Assembly (NCBI GenBank): GCA_907163375.1
Contig: CAJQUW010001859.1
Span: 62,001 to 126,000, forward strand
Reading direction: 5' to 3'
DNA from: Prostheceraeus crozeri
Lineage: Eukaryota > Platyhelminthes > Polycladida > Euryleptidae
Length of the DNA: 64,000 bases
Below are positions 22,927 to 36,082 of the stretch, piece by piece. Below the pieces are notes generated by a model. The model was not told the origin of the DNA, did no database searches, and worked only from the letters and a program-made list of their open reading frames with translations. A program made the translations under genes and the position numbers. Each line of letters opens with the position of its first letter. Position 1 is the stretch's first letter.

Positions 22927-25900
22927 TTTCAGGACCCACTTCAATTTCCAATGGTCTATTCTATGTCTGTGATGACTCATGCACTCATTTTCATAAAACA
23001 ATGTATTCATGTTGAGAATTTATTTGTTTCACTGAAGAATACCACACGAAATGTTTGCAATGGTGGCTTCAGACCAAAGTAAGTATATAAGGGAAGTAAA
23101 AACTTTGCTTGAGACCTTCAAAATGTATATTTCAAAATTGGTCACCTTGACCTTCCAGTGGAACAATTTTTAGTGACGTGCGTGAAAGTACACTAAAATT
23201 AAAGGTCATTAAAAAGCTAGATCGGTCGACTTAGTTTTAGGAGGACACTTAGGACGTCACAACCAAACTGGACATGATTGCCTTGAAATTGAACAATTCA
23301 ATATTATTTCTCATGATTCAGTTACCATATTTATTCGAATAATGGTGGTAGCTACTATCAAAAACTGCTCATTTTGGGGGGCGACTACTGTTAAAAGGAT
23401 GATCAGTAACTTGACTGATGCGAAGAGACGAAAATTTTGATTTGAAATTGATTTCCTTGTTCACCTGCTGACCACTGGTAAATTATGTGCGTGCATAGAG
23501 CTTGATTTTTATCGCTCATGGTATGAATAATTAGAACGAAGATTCCGCGAAAATTGCGGTACACAGGCAGACCTTATTAGATGGGCAGAATTATAAATAT
23601 TATAAGTCGATTAATGCTTGTAGGCCTCTAAAAATTACCTGTATACCTAGTTAAAAAAACATAAAATAGGCCTCATCTTATTTTTTGCATATACATGTAG
23701 CTGGTATATTCGTGCACCGTAATTTAGGCCTTTATGTTATAACAGTTAGGCCTAATAATGTAGAAATAGGTAAGATACTGGCATATCGAACTTCTATATT
23801 AAGCTTATCATATTTAGAAAATGGGTGTGCATGTTCTCTATAACCGACATTGCTAAGTTCTCTAGAACCGTTGCCTCAAATAGAAGCCGCGGCTACTTTT
23901 CGAGGGCGGCCACTATTCAAGGGCAGGTATTTGAAGAAATAATTCTCAAAATGCAGTTCTACTTTTTATGGCAGCTCACCCAACTTGGCAACAACTAAAT
24001 TATCAACGCACGTGACCACTACGTGCCGAATTCATCTAACTATTAAATGTGTTGATGACCAACCTAAAATTTCTGTCATTACAACGACGATCTCGCCTGA
24101 AGGGCCAAAAACAACAACTTACGAAAGCGTTGGAAAGTTGTAGATATAATCAGTATCAGCATATGAAAGAGCTTAGAAACACAGAAAGATGTGAATCAGT
24201 AGCCGAATTCTAACGATTTCATGGCGCAACTCAGTTGGTATCTCCGGATGAAAGGCATTCTCAGATTCTTTACTGGAAAACAGACAGACAACTTTCTTCT
24301 TATGATATGAATTGAATGACAGGAAAATATAATCCTCAAGGGTAGTAATGATTGACGTTGAACAACCGGCTTTCTCATCTCTCTTAAGACAAAATCAGAT
24401 AATATCTACCACCCACTGTGAGACAAAGTGTCTAATTTCTGGACAAAGTGTCCGAGTATAATATGCTACTTCAGTTCTTCGTCAGAATACTGTTGCTGCT
24501 ATCTTAATAAAAATTGGATGTCGGCCCTATTGCAAAAAATATTGAAAGTGCTGACTGATATCACGCGACTAATCAGTTCGTCTAGGCTAGAGGTGTGCAG
24601 TCTTTGGAAGTTTACTCTCAAACGACGCAAAGTTTTTCAGTTGAATCACGAGAACGAAGTTCAAATCACATACAGCAAAGTAGCATGAAATTTAGCCTTG
24701 CAAGTAATTCATTTCAAACTTATTATTCAATACGAAACAACAGCCTGGAGAAGACGACATCAGATTGAAGAAATAACAAAATGAATCAGATTAAAAATTC
24801 AGCGATCACTGTCAAAAGGTTTGTAGAACTCTGATCTATCTAATAAGCAGCTGTTTATCAAACTGCATTTGACTCAGAAAATACAGGATCTTCTATATGA
24901 GAAACCCCGCAGCAGAAAATACACGTTCTCTTGCATCAGAGGAAGCCGGGTGGCAAGAATGAAGCATATTGTTCTGATAAAGTCTGTGTTGTTGGCGGCG
25001 CTCGGTCCACTACCACAAAGGGTCCGCACAAGCGTCCTTAGCTTCTAACTGTGATATGAGAAACTGCTAGATAAGCAAAGACACTTTAATTTGACGGCAT
25101 ATTTCTTTATGAGTGCCGAAGTATCACTGTAGCTTTCAATAGGCGTGTAAAATACATGGCTTGTAAGTCCCTATTTGACAGACCATTTTTCTTGCTGGCA
25201 AGCGGCATAGCTGCGGGTAAGTAGATCGCACAAAAAGCAGGCTAAAGCAAGCCTATGTAAATCATCTATGATTCGATTCGATTCGGCTCAAAATTTGTGA
25301 TTCGCAGGTCCCTAGTTTGAATAATTGTTTAACACGACAATAGTCCTGCTGCTATATCGCAAATAGTTTTGTGACTTCTCTGTTGCATTCATTTAATCAA
25401 AGAACGCTCAGTGCAACTCAGGTTTGCGAAAATTCTGGTTAAAAAATGAATAAGTAGTGTAAGTGTTAAGGATCTACGCCTGAATCGATTATTATCCTGT
25501 CTCTCTTTCCCGAATTTAGACAGAAGTTCACCCTTCTAAATAGCTCAAAATTCTATGCAAAGATTTGCAATCATGATTTGGGTCCAATCCTGGGAATGGA
25601 TATCTTGCTACCACATCAATTATGTCATCTCAAAGATAAGGTCGCATGTCTAGTTACAAATCTGATTCAACCACGAGTGGCTGATTAAGGGGTTCACTGC
25701 TCTCATATGCCTAATTACATGTTTGACTATATGGCTATATCTTATGCATCATTATTATGAGCGTCATATTTTTCAATGTTGCCATGAATTCTACATAATT
25801 GAATCGGTTGGTTCTTGATAATATGGAAATTAGTTTTAGGAGGCTACTTTTGTTCTTTGTTCACTTTTTCTGTTTTCGAGTGAAACTTTTAATTTGTTGG

Positions 25901-27170
25901 AAACACCGTGTGGAAACTTGCTATTAATCTTATGGTTTGTGGACCGATAGCAATTTTGGCTGCATTCGATTTTCAAGCTGGCGCTTGTGAATAAAAAATG
26001 CATGAATTATTCAAGCACTAGAAACAGCTTAATCTCTCATTAAAACCATCATCATGTTTTCAGACTTTCATCAGATATGTGTAATACAACTCTAAGCTGA
26101 TATTTCTAAATAAGTAGTATACTTATGATCAAAAATAGTTGTGTGTGAAATTACTGCATAATCCAGTTTCACCATACTCATGCTACATGCAAATGGAATG
26201 GCCATCTATTGGTATAACATTTTGAACGTGTCCTCCGACCAATTTCCATCTGATAAAGTTGATTGGTGAAAAAACCCTTAAATTTGAATTGGTGAAGAAT
26301 TTATGAAATTGGTCAGTTGAGCTTTGATTCACAGTTAATTTCAATCTTCGACAAAGTTTTGTCTTTAACAAGTTCAAATTCCTAAATTTGTCAATTCCTC
26401 ATCAATTTTTTCAAATTGCTATTTCATCACAATTTCTAATTAAGTTTATATTGTTTATAATTTGAATTTTGAATGTCTGTTAGCCAATATCCAAGATAGA
26501 TAGATATGATGCCAGTTTATGTTAATCCGTGGTTATAAGAGGAGGCCATATAATTTGGAATGTAATTTACAATAAAATGGCATCACTCTTCATTTTGAAT
26601 ATAGTTCTAGAACTGCGACATCCGGACGACATCCCAAAACATAGCAATAGGCGAAGCCGAATGCTATATCTTTGAATGGAGAACGGATGGATTGGCGGTG
26701 TTGTAGAACGCACTATGGTCAGCTGCTATCGAATATCAAGGCAGTGTCTGTAATGACATCCTATGTCGTTCATAGAATCTAGTTCATTCTATGCTTCTCA
26801 TAGAAATTGATCTATGTCTACGCATCTCCATTCCCAACAAAGGGTAAAGTGATTTTGTTGACCGACTTCATAGAGTCCACTGAATCTAGACGATGTGTGT
26901 GTGTGCAGCTGTGTGCGTCTAGTGTCCGGTCACTTAGTGAACCTGTGTATATACGCATTGATAAGGTTCACTGGGTCGGCAGTGTCCCTTACCAAGTAAT
27001 TGTAAGTGGTCTTGGGATGCAATAAATTGGACTCAACCGGGCATACGCTGCTCATGTCAAGTTCTGTCGCTTAATACATGATGTTAAATTTTATCTGTGC
27101 AGACATAAACATCCTATCCCTATCGAACTTGGCACTACCGAATTCTTCAAACCCCGCGGAATTGATCAAA
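22927..27170. other. Gene-poor tract
   Basis: No family is recognised. GC-richer segments at 23330-23400 and 23860-23930 share imperfect inverted similarity and might be MITE ends, but I could not define termini. Confidence 0.35.
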
Positions 27171-27251
27171 GTTGATGAATTATGCAATAACGCAAAAATA
27201 TTCAATCTCTCACACAGCTGCAGAAGTCGTTATTCTTCGTCAAAGCAGTAT

Positions 27252-27292
27252 AATATTGGCCCAAAAGGAATTATTCCTTTTGGGCCAATATT
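27252..27292. repeat. Perfect 19-bp inverted repeat (hairpin)
   Basis: Arms 27252-27270 and 27274-27292 are exact reverse complements around a 3-base loop. Outside the core, pairing resumes with mismatches to about 27245-27299 (AGCAG against CTGCT). Confidence 0.9.
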
Positions 27293-27399
27293 TTCCTGCT
27301 ATTAAACTATTATGCTATTTCCTGTATTATACCTTGATTGAAGAACTTTGTCAATTTCATGTAGACATTATGATCATTCCAATCATCAGAGCCTTGCAA

Positions 27400-27681
27400 T
27401 TTAGCAGCATCCAGCGATTCGATGATCTTGGAGTAACAATATACAGAACTTGGGATCATTTTTCCACTATCCACAAGAGGAGAAAAAGCTTTATGGTCTG
27501 GTTTGCACTTTGGATTGTGGAGATTGCTAGTGTAGGTAGGGGAAAGTCAGTACGTCGTTTGACGGAAAGAATGAAGGAACATAGAAGAGCTGTGTCTTCT
27601 TTTCAGAGCAACTCTGAAGGTGCTTCTCACACGCAATCGCACAATCATAAGATCAATTGGTCTACAGCCTCAGGGGCGTAG
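27400..27681 (+). pseudogene. Probable Penelope-like endonuclease relic
   Basis: The segment 'GRGKSVRRLTERMKEHRRAV', followed by a Ser/Ala stretch, 'SHTQSHNHKINW' and a stop, resembles the second half of Penelope GIY-YIG domains ('R-x2-EHRRAV ... H-x4-H-x-I-x-W'). The YIG part is poor. Confidence 0.45.
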
Positions 27682-27699
27682 GAAGGATTTTCAAATGAA

Positions 27700-30600
27700 C
27701 CTATGGACCTATGAACCTATGGAAAATAGGTCTAGGTTCCGCTGCCATGCGGCAGAGGGTTACCCTAGTCCCACCTTTCAAAAATATTCAAGAATAAGCT
27801 TTTTTCGGCCATCTCAGAACTCCATTCAAGCCTAGCACATGCACCAACCATCGCATCATCCTGACTATCTTCCAATCTGAGGGGGCGAGAGTAGCAGTCG
27901 TCCCTGCCCAAACTTTGCTAGCTTGACGAAACTGGCAGCACCTCTCATGAATGAAGAAGGTGCCCTATGCTGACTTCAGAGCCGGCAGTGATTGAACAGA
28001 ATCACGACACCCTTTTTATCAGAACTGCCTCTTCACATCGGAATTAGCGCCATGTGGACGGATTATAGATGATGCTCAGATGTTCAGATGATTTTTGCAT
28101 CTGAACTAGCGCTATGTAAAAGGATTATAGGAGATGCTATGCATCTGAACAAAAACTGAAACCATCTAGCATGAGGTGGTAGCTCAGTTCACAGGAGCTT
28201 GCGCCGTGTAGTGCTCCCATTGCACCCAAACTAGCGTTTATAAAAGACTATAGGAGATGGGTGTTTAGAATCTTTTAGTTGAGATCCTTTAAGATAAAAA
28301 GTTAGGCGCCATAGTTTGACTGCTCGAAAGGTGGGCGGAGTCCAATGTGCCCGCCCTTGCACCGCGTCACCGTGTACTATTGGTATATTGAGCTTTTCGT
28401 CTTTGTCCCCCACATATGCAGTAACCGTGGAGTGCAGAGGATTGGAGACCCTGCTCAGCGCAGAGCGAACCGCCGCTGCCTGAAAAATTGTGTGAGCTAT
28501 TTGGAGGATTTCCATCCGAGGAATGGAATAGATGTTTTGAACTGATTGTTTGCAATTCAATAATAATCGATTTCAAAAGTTTGAATTTTGCATTTGATGC
28601 CTTCTCTTCGCTCAGTTGTGTGTCTGCTTTATGCAGTATAAGAAATTCTTGCAGTTTCAATTTCTTTACTACTTTAGCATAGGAGGGGGATAGTGCCGAT
28701 CGTACCGTTTCCCAGGCTACGTCCGCGTACGGCCTTTATGGTGGATGAAAAAGAAGGTAGGAGCATTGAATAGCTATCGTTGGTTGTGCGGCGACTCAAA
28801 AAATGTTGTCATGCAGTGATTTTTTATCAAAATATTCAGTTCTTTTGCGGAGAATATGTTCATGATATTTAAAAAATATTTGATCAAAATGGAAATTTTT
28901 ATAAATTATTCTTGTGCTTACATATAATACCTATTCGACACTTGAGATTCTATTACTTAATAAGCATGAGACTCACTAGATAGAATGAAAGTTTTCTGAT
29001 GAGATCCCTTAGAAATTTAATACAAACGGAAATTAGGTTGATTACCAGAATGATTTTGGCCTTCATGCAAAAAGCTGAGAACCTACTCTGTCTCTTTGGC
29101 TCAATTTTCGCTTTTGTAGACTTTATAAAGCCAAATTAATAGCCTGCATCTCCAGGAGGATATATGGAGCTGCTAAGTTCACTCTTGCATAAATTATGAG
29201 CTGACAGAATGCATTCTATAGTCAATGAAAAGTCAGTGCATAAAATTGAGTTATACATAAATGGTCTAATCATAATATATACGATTATAATTCAAATATA
29301 TTTATATACATGTGAATTGATGCAATTTTCTTAGGCATGAGCTGATGAATCACTAAAATAAGCTAATGATGGTTTTTATCTAAATAATACTATGGACCCA
29401 TTTTGCGTGTATATCTTTCAGTAATTTGAGATAAGTTGTAAAGTATGTCTTAAGCGTAGGAAAATATTTCTTATTATCAATGCTGAGTCTTAAAGTTATA
29501 GTCACTTCCATCGAAGTTAATTGAAAATACAACATTGTCTCTCAACCAGTGACTCGAAGGAGCTGAAACATGCAATTCGCTTCTCTGTGTTGTTATCATG
29601 ATGGTAAGTTCCCTGGCAACTTCTTCAAAACAGTAAGAAAAATCACATCCCACATGTGGCAGTAGAAATAACAAAAAGAGTTCATCTAATGAAATCGAAA
29701 CTGCTATCACATTGGCGATGGAGTTAATACTGAGTTGTCTATCTACCTACTCCATGGTATTATCAATGCAGCATACTGGACTTTGCAGCTGAGTGGTGTG
29801 GTGGTAACAAAGTAGAGCACAATATTTGAAGTGCTTGAAAGCAATCATGTTACGCTTCCTTGTTTTTATTTCTGATCCATTGCTGCGTTTTTCACTTGCT
29901 TAATCTCTACTTTTTTTCTGACGTTTTGTAATTTGCTGCTGCTTATCTCTTTGATAGTGGATGAAGCATTTTGTTTATGATCAGTTTGCATTCCAAGCAG
30001 TTTTTAAGCAAAGCACTGAGATCAGTATAGCAGAGCGTGGTTGAACTTCCGCAAATACCGATTGTCAGTTGCACATTTACACTATACGATTTAAGTCGAC
30101 TGTCGCTGGTCGCAATCAGTCCTTCTTCTGACCTATGATAATCAATTTGCGTTTAAACATAGGCTACGTAATTTGCAATGAATTTATTTTCATAGTTACC
30201 ATTTTAAATAAAAGGATTGGTGATGTTACAACTAATTTAGCCAACCTCTTTAGACGCTCCTTTATTCGTTTCTGTGAATAGCATTTCACTTCCTTTTTGT
30301 CTTCCTGTCATTTTGTGATTGTATATGAGATCAACGCGTCTACTGAATTTGTCCTGTGGACCAAAATAAAGGTTTTTATTGTTATTATTTGTGTTTTCGT
30401 CCAACAAGCTATTTTCCATCTTTGGATACAATGTAATTCATGATTTAATCATGGAGGGTGTGTGATATGAAATTATATTTGCTCCTTTGATTACAGCGAC
30501 TCATCTTGTTATGCGAAAAAACGGAAAGATGATTTTCATCAATACATTGTTCAAATGAATGCAATCAAGCGGCATTGCATCTCTCGAAACATATGGTTAT

Positions 30601-33600
30601 GTTGAGAGATGTATCTTCGAATGTAGATTTCGACTTTCTATTAAATGCAGAAGCCTTGTGTGATACAGTGAAGATTCTAACTGACCTTCTAAGTCGGTGC
30701 GTTTCAAATTCCATTCCTTTACTTATTCATGCCGCTTTTATTGCTCAGTATTCTTTACTTAATTCAGTCATTTAAGATTTTGGCGTCCTTGTCGATAAAA
30801 CCTTTTATTCCTATCCACGCAGTTCTACGAGAATAACTTCAAATAGCATCTGCACCGTCGTAATTGTCTTCCTCTTCATATGTACATTATATCTTACCGC
30901 AGAGCATGTCAGTCAAGAAATGAATCCATTATCAAACATAATATAAAATTCATGTCAGATACCTCTGTGGCCTGTCATGATGTAGATCAAGATATTAAGA
31001 AAATACCTAAGAAAAATAGAATAATTTAGTATTCTAGTATCTGGATCATCAATATTTGAATAATATTTGTATGATTCCAATACATGTTCATGCTACCAGG
31101 TTTACTGCATGCATACTCTCGAATCAACTTTTGCTTTTCAAAAAAATGATAAATTTAAAATTATAATTATATTACATAAGTATATATGAAATTTGAATGT
31201 GAATATGATGAATTATGAAACAATCACACCATCACATGAAAAATAATGGATTAATGCTTGGATTAAAAGTACACACCGAGGGCACACCGCACTTTTTTGA
31301 GGCCTTGAGATGTCATCTTCAGAAAATTCTCAATTCAGCAAAAAATTCAGCAATTTATCTGTTCGCACTGCTCAGTCTAAATTATGTATTGCTTTCACTA
31401 TTTAAAATTTTGCACACACTATACCGGTGCATAGCATATTTTTCTATTTACTTTTTTTGGAATTCATTTTAGTCAAAAAGACAAGTGCAAAATAAATCGC
31501 ACATTCACATCTGCACTGCATATTGCTTGGTTGGAAGACATCAAATCATTAAACGTGAGGCAGGAAAATCGAAATTTCACATCGCAATCTGCAAGACGAA
31601 CGTATTAGGTCCACCTATGTCCAGGTTTGTCCGCTAATGACAAAATTGTATGATTTATATGTGGCGCCTTAATAAAATGCACTTGTATTGGACATGGCTG
31701 TCTTGATTAATAACCTAGTTAGTAGTTTATTTGATTTTAGCGTAATAAAACCATTACTTAACATTGATCTGAACATGTATAGTGAACAGCAATTTGTCAC
31801 ACGAAGTCGATTCGATATCTAAGATTTGAAGATAAATATCAAACATAGAAATTTATGATTGTCATTTGTAACCGAATTATGTTTAGCTGCTCTTAGGGAA
31901 CTCAGAAGTCTGCTGCAATTCGTTTCTTCGGCGCGACTGAAGATTTCATGTCTACATAACTAAGTTGTCCAACTTGTACATTACCTGTTTCTGAGAATCG
32001 GTTCCACGTCATTTCTTTTCGGAGACTTCTTGTCAATGTTAATAATGTAATTGGTTAGATTGCTGGTTCATGTTATATTCCCCTCAGCCGCGCGGGTCGA
32101 CGGATTGTTATCGGTGCGAACAAACAGAAAGTTGGAAATTCTTCTAATAAAATTGTTGTTCATATTCTAATGCAAAATTAGACTTTTAACTTCATCGCGT
32201 ACCTCAGATTTCGTTTTGGGAAATTGAAATCATCTGTGAAGCCCTTCAAAGCTAAAGTGATGAGTGACTGTCATGACTTGACTTTGTTTCATTTGTAATA
32301 TGCTGAACTCCTGAATAAACTCAACTGATGAATAAAATGGTGAGCTGTCACAGATACATAACACATTAAAAGATAAGAGAAATGCCATTCACACACGGCT
32401 CCGGGTAAATAATCTGTTTTACATCTCTTCGTTGTAAAATGCAGAGGTAAGATGAATATGTTCATACTCGCAAGTATTGAAATCAACTTAATAACTACGC
32501 ATGACTTGCTCACTGAAAATTAGTTTAGCTTGACAAACTCTGATATCAAAAGGTCTCCCTATTCAATGGATCTCCTCATCAATGGAAAGATGGATTTATT
32601 CTTAACTTTGAAAGCATTTAATATTTGCTTCAATTGGAAAAACATTTCTGGAGACAAAATTCCCATCGTCTAAACCAAAGTGATTTAAGTCTGTGGTAAT
32701 TTGAAACCTCTTTCTACCCCAATATTTGATTCGAGCGTCTGGGATAGAAAGAACATGAAGAAATGTTTCTCATTTTGCCTTCAGAAAACAGGAAGAATTC
32801 AAAATATAAGGAAGGTAATTTAAGTAATTTAAGTTATATTCAAAATAAAACAAAGATGGAATCTTAAATACTCAGCTCATCGACATCGTCTTGATCATGA
32901 ATAAGAAAATGCTACAATGCAATAAAATCAAACGGACGAAAGGTGCACATGATTAAGGTTAACATGATTCATGTACTTTCCTATTTCATTGCACGAAGAA
33001 AAGGATTTTTCCATCTCTAGTATGTAACTATCTATTTCGAATTCACAGTATCAGTTGTAGGGCATGCGAGTATTCAACTTCTCTTTCATACGTGATCTAC
33101 ACAACAGAGTGCGAGAATACTACTGAATTCTGACTAGAGGTTTACCAGAATATAATGCATCACACTCGATTGAGTTTTACCGTTATCAATTTTGAGAATA
33201 TTCATGACGTGACTTTCATCTATAATTACGAAATGTTGAGAAGAGATTTGAGATATGCTCCTCATTTGTTGTGTCAACAGTTGCAATTAAATTCTGCAAT
33301 GTCAACTATTGACTATTATCAGGTAGAAAGAATTCTTGAGTTCTTGAGTGGATATGGAAATAATAAGCATTCAAATTAACATTATTTCAAGAAGAAGAAG
33401 GGATTGCAGGGAGAAGAAGACAGCATTTACGGAAACATTTGTACGCGACCAAGACTTTCGAAACGTCGTCCAATTAAACATTTTATGCGTATATTGAGGC
33501 AATTTTCGCATAAAATTGAGCAGTTTCCACATCAATAACGGCTACTCACTCCAGTCAGTTTAATACATGTGTGTTCACTCTATTGATATGCTTATTAACA

Positions 33601-34510
33601 TCAATGGGTGATATCCACCAACATACTGTATTCATGTAGGTGGGGAAATCTTTTACAGCTATAGGTGAAAATAGAATCAACTGATTAATGATGTGATCAA
33701 AATTAAAACTATGGACACAATGACCAAAATGAGCATTGAAACTATAAAACATATACCATAAAAGTTGTTGAAAACATTTTGAAGCTACACTTCCACTAAT
33801 AAAAGAATGAGTCCTGAATCGGACTGATAGTTTGTTGTACTATACTGTAAAATCCTATTTACATTTGTCTTACTATTTTAAACTTTATTGTGTTGCTCAT
33901 TGGTATAATTGTTTGGGGAGTGGCCACACTGACTTTGTACTGACATCGCAAGAATATGCTGTTTCCGTGGACATAAACTTGGGCACTCGATCACGAAATT
34001 GAACTCCATAGTTTACTATTCATCGGTATTTACCTAGCATATATACACGTAGGTTCAAAATTCTCGACAGATAAAAAAGGACAGAAAATTCATAGGTGAG
34101 ACCATGTAACTCATGTTTTCTCGAGAATTCAATATTCAAATTTTCGGGGAAATCCCTATCTTCACTCCCGGGATTCGGGATGAGGATTAGCCGGTATCAC
34201 AGGAAATCGCGATTTCGAGATCCTGGGATGCAAATGCTAATTGAAAATATATAGGGTATCTTTAATCATCTTAATAAGCATATTGAACTGGTGTACATGT
34301 AGGCCTTCATATATGTCACTATTGCATTGCTGTCAATATCTCAAACAATATTATCTGCTGATGCCATCTTTATGTTGATTGAATTTGAATCCTATGAACA
34401 TGATGCGATCGGCATAAAATGAGATGCTTGCCACTTTTTGTCGCTTACTCCGTAAGAGGAAGCGATGAGCTTTTAATGAATATTTAATAGAATGACAGAC
34501 TTTTTATTTC
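27700..34510. other. Gene-poor tract
   Basis: At about 28041-28260 a segment with 'actagcg ... attatag-gagatg' occurs three times in degenerate form. A GC-richer block at 28330-28680 is open in several frames, but I recognise no protein. Otherwise AT-rich with nothing supported. Confidence 0.35.
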
Positions 34511-34514
34511 TTTT

Positions 34515-35078
34515 TCAGATAAAGTGAAAACAGCTTGAAAGACGAATCGTTTGAAATTCAAAAAAAATTGAATAACATGCCGATGATTTTTGTCCTTCAA
34601 TAAGATTTACCTTTGAGATAAGTGATTCAAGTATAAGATGTCTTGACACTGCAGTTATAAAGAACGGGTTGTCCATGCAGACAGATTTATATATCAAACC
34701 CACCGATACAGGATAATTTCTATATCATATGTCATGTCATCCTCCTGAGAGTAAAATTCCAATCGCTGTTCCTAAGCATTGCGAATAAGATGCATCTGTT
34801 GTGATCCTTTGCGAGCGAGAGTCCATTTACAGGATCCGTGCCAAACCTTAGTCCAAATCGTTATCCTCGAGGTCGAGTACAGCACTAAATCAATAAAGCT
34901 CTGCGTATAGATAAAAACAAACTATTTAAAAGAAAAACTCGAAAAATATGCAGACAATCCCCATAATTGCACCGTATCATCCATCAATACACGATCAGAT
35001 TAAACTCATTTTCGCGAAACACCAACATTTTCTCAATGAAATTCAATGAACCGTTGGGTTATAGTAAAAACCTCCAAC
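34515..35078 (+). pseudogene. Penelope-like element, part 1 (RT C-terminal region)
   Basis: Across shifting frames one reads 'FEISDSSIRCLDT', 'TDLYIKPTDTG', 'MSCHPPESKIPI', 'IIAPYHPSIHDQI' and 'FNEPLGYSKNL'. This is the order found downstream of the Penelope RT core ('FLDT', 'DLYVKPTD', 'SCHP', 'F-x-PP-x-GY'). Stops and shifts are present. The RT core is missing, so the copy is 5' truncated. It is cut at 35078 by the hAT-like insertion and continues at 38849. Confidence 0.72.
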
Positions 35079-35313
35079 CAGTGGCGGGCGCGATTCCGAA
35101 TCGTGCGACTCAGCGCATGATTGATCGAAAATCGTGCGATTCTGAGTATTTTCAGATTTAGTGACTAGAAGTTTACAGCTAATCTAGCTTGCATTATTTT
35201 TCATTAAAATTTTGTGATAATTTCAATTAAAATTGAGAGCATATGACATTCATCGTCTTTTTAGACTGAAATTATAACTTCCGTATTAATCAATGAGATA
35301 TTCTATTTAGTAA

Positions 35314-35509
35314 TGATGATGATGGTTTAACGTCGCCACTCCCCCTTACTGGGGGCTTGGACGGTGCTGACACAGACTTTCCTGAAGCGTTGTGATCTTT
35401 TTGTCCGGATGCCCTTCCTGACGACTTCCAATGACACTTCCGGGCCTCGACCTCTGAACCAGAAGATCACTGAGCCAAGCACTTAGCCACTGTGCCACAG
35501 AGAACGGCT
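35314..35509 (-). mobile_element. tRNA-derived SINE
   Basis: Read on the minus strand it starts with an A-box-like TGGCACAGTGGCTAAGTGC and a B-box-like GGTCGAGGCCC. Next come the body 'GGAAGGGCATCCGG' shared with LINE-derived SINE tails, and a (CAT)n-type end. Target duplications TTTAGTAA flank it exactly (35306-35313 and 35510-35517). Confidence 0.85.
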
Positions 35510-35820
35510 TTTAGTAAATGTTTGGAAAAACAGCATGATATATCAAAACACATAAAAAGTCGCAAAGAAGGCAAGAAAGTATAATCTATTAATGATTCTA
35601 CTGCAAATCTGCCATCATAGAAGCATGCACTATGAAGTATATTATTTTGCCATTTCTTCTATCAGTCCTGAAATATGCATAATTATGCATCAATTAAATC
35701 AAACTATTAAACGTCTAACGTTTGCAAAACATTAACAAGTATGATACAAAGATGTCCTTAGACTTGAACAATTAAAATCACAAAAATTCAGTGACAGTCA
35801 TAGATGTTTCGCCTTACAGT

Positions 35821-36017
35821 GTTCGTCAGTACGGCTCGGAATGGCCCAGGCTAGCTTAGAATATCTAGAATTGGCACTCTATAACCTTTATGATTGTGAA
35901 CCGTACGGCATAGCCAAGATAGATAAACAGAGCAGCCCGCTGTGCAGTCCTTCAGCTTGCTCAGCCAGTCCAGATATCTTAAGCTACTTTGAGCAATTCC
36001 AAGCCGTACTGACGAAC
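35821..36017. repeat. Long hairpin, about 53-bp arms
   Basis: Left arm 35821-35873 and right arm 35964-36017 pair over most of their length. The outer 22 bases (GTTCGTCAGTACGGC...) have one mismatch. The spacer is about 90 bases. It resembles a foldback MITE and lies next to the 3' end of the minus-strand LINE. Confidence 0.75.
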
Positions 36018-36082
36018 CGAAAAGCGCAGAGTGTACTGTTGCCAAGGATTTTTGTGCTTAAGTAGTTTAAGTCTGAGGTTTC

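Noticed and set aside
27669-27700. CAGGGGCGTAGGAAGG, typical of a hAT end
   Set aside because: I could not find the matching inverted end or an 8-base duplication nearby.
28231-28680. Possible host exon in a GC-richer block open on both strands
   Set aside because: No recognisable protein, no clear splice sites, and several frames are equally open.
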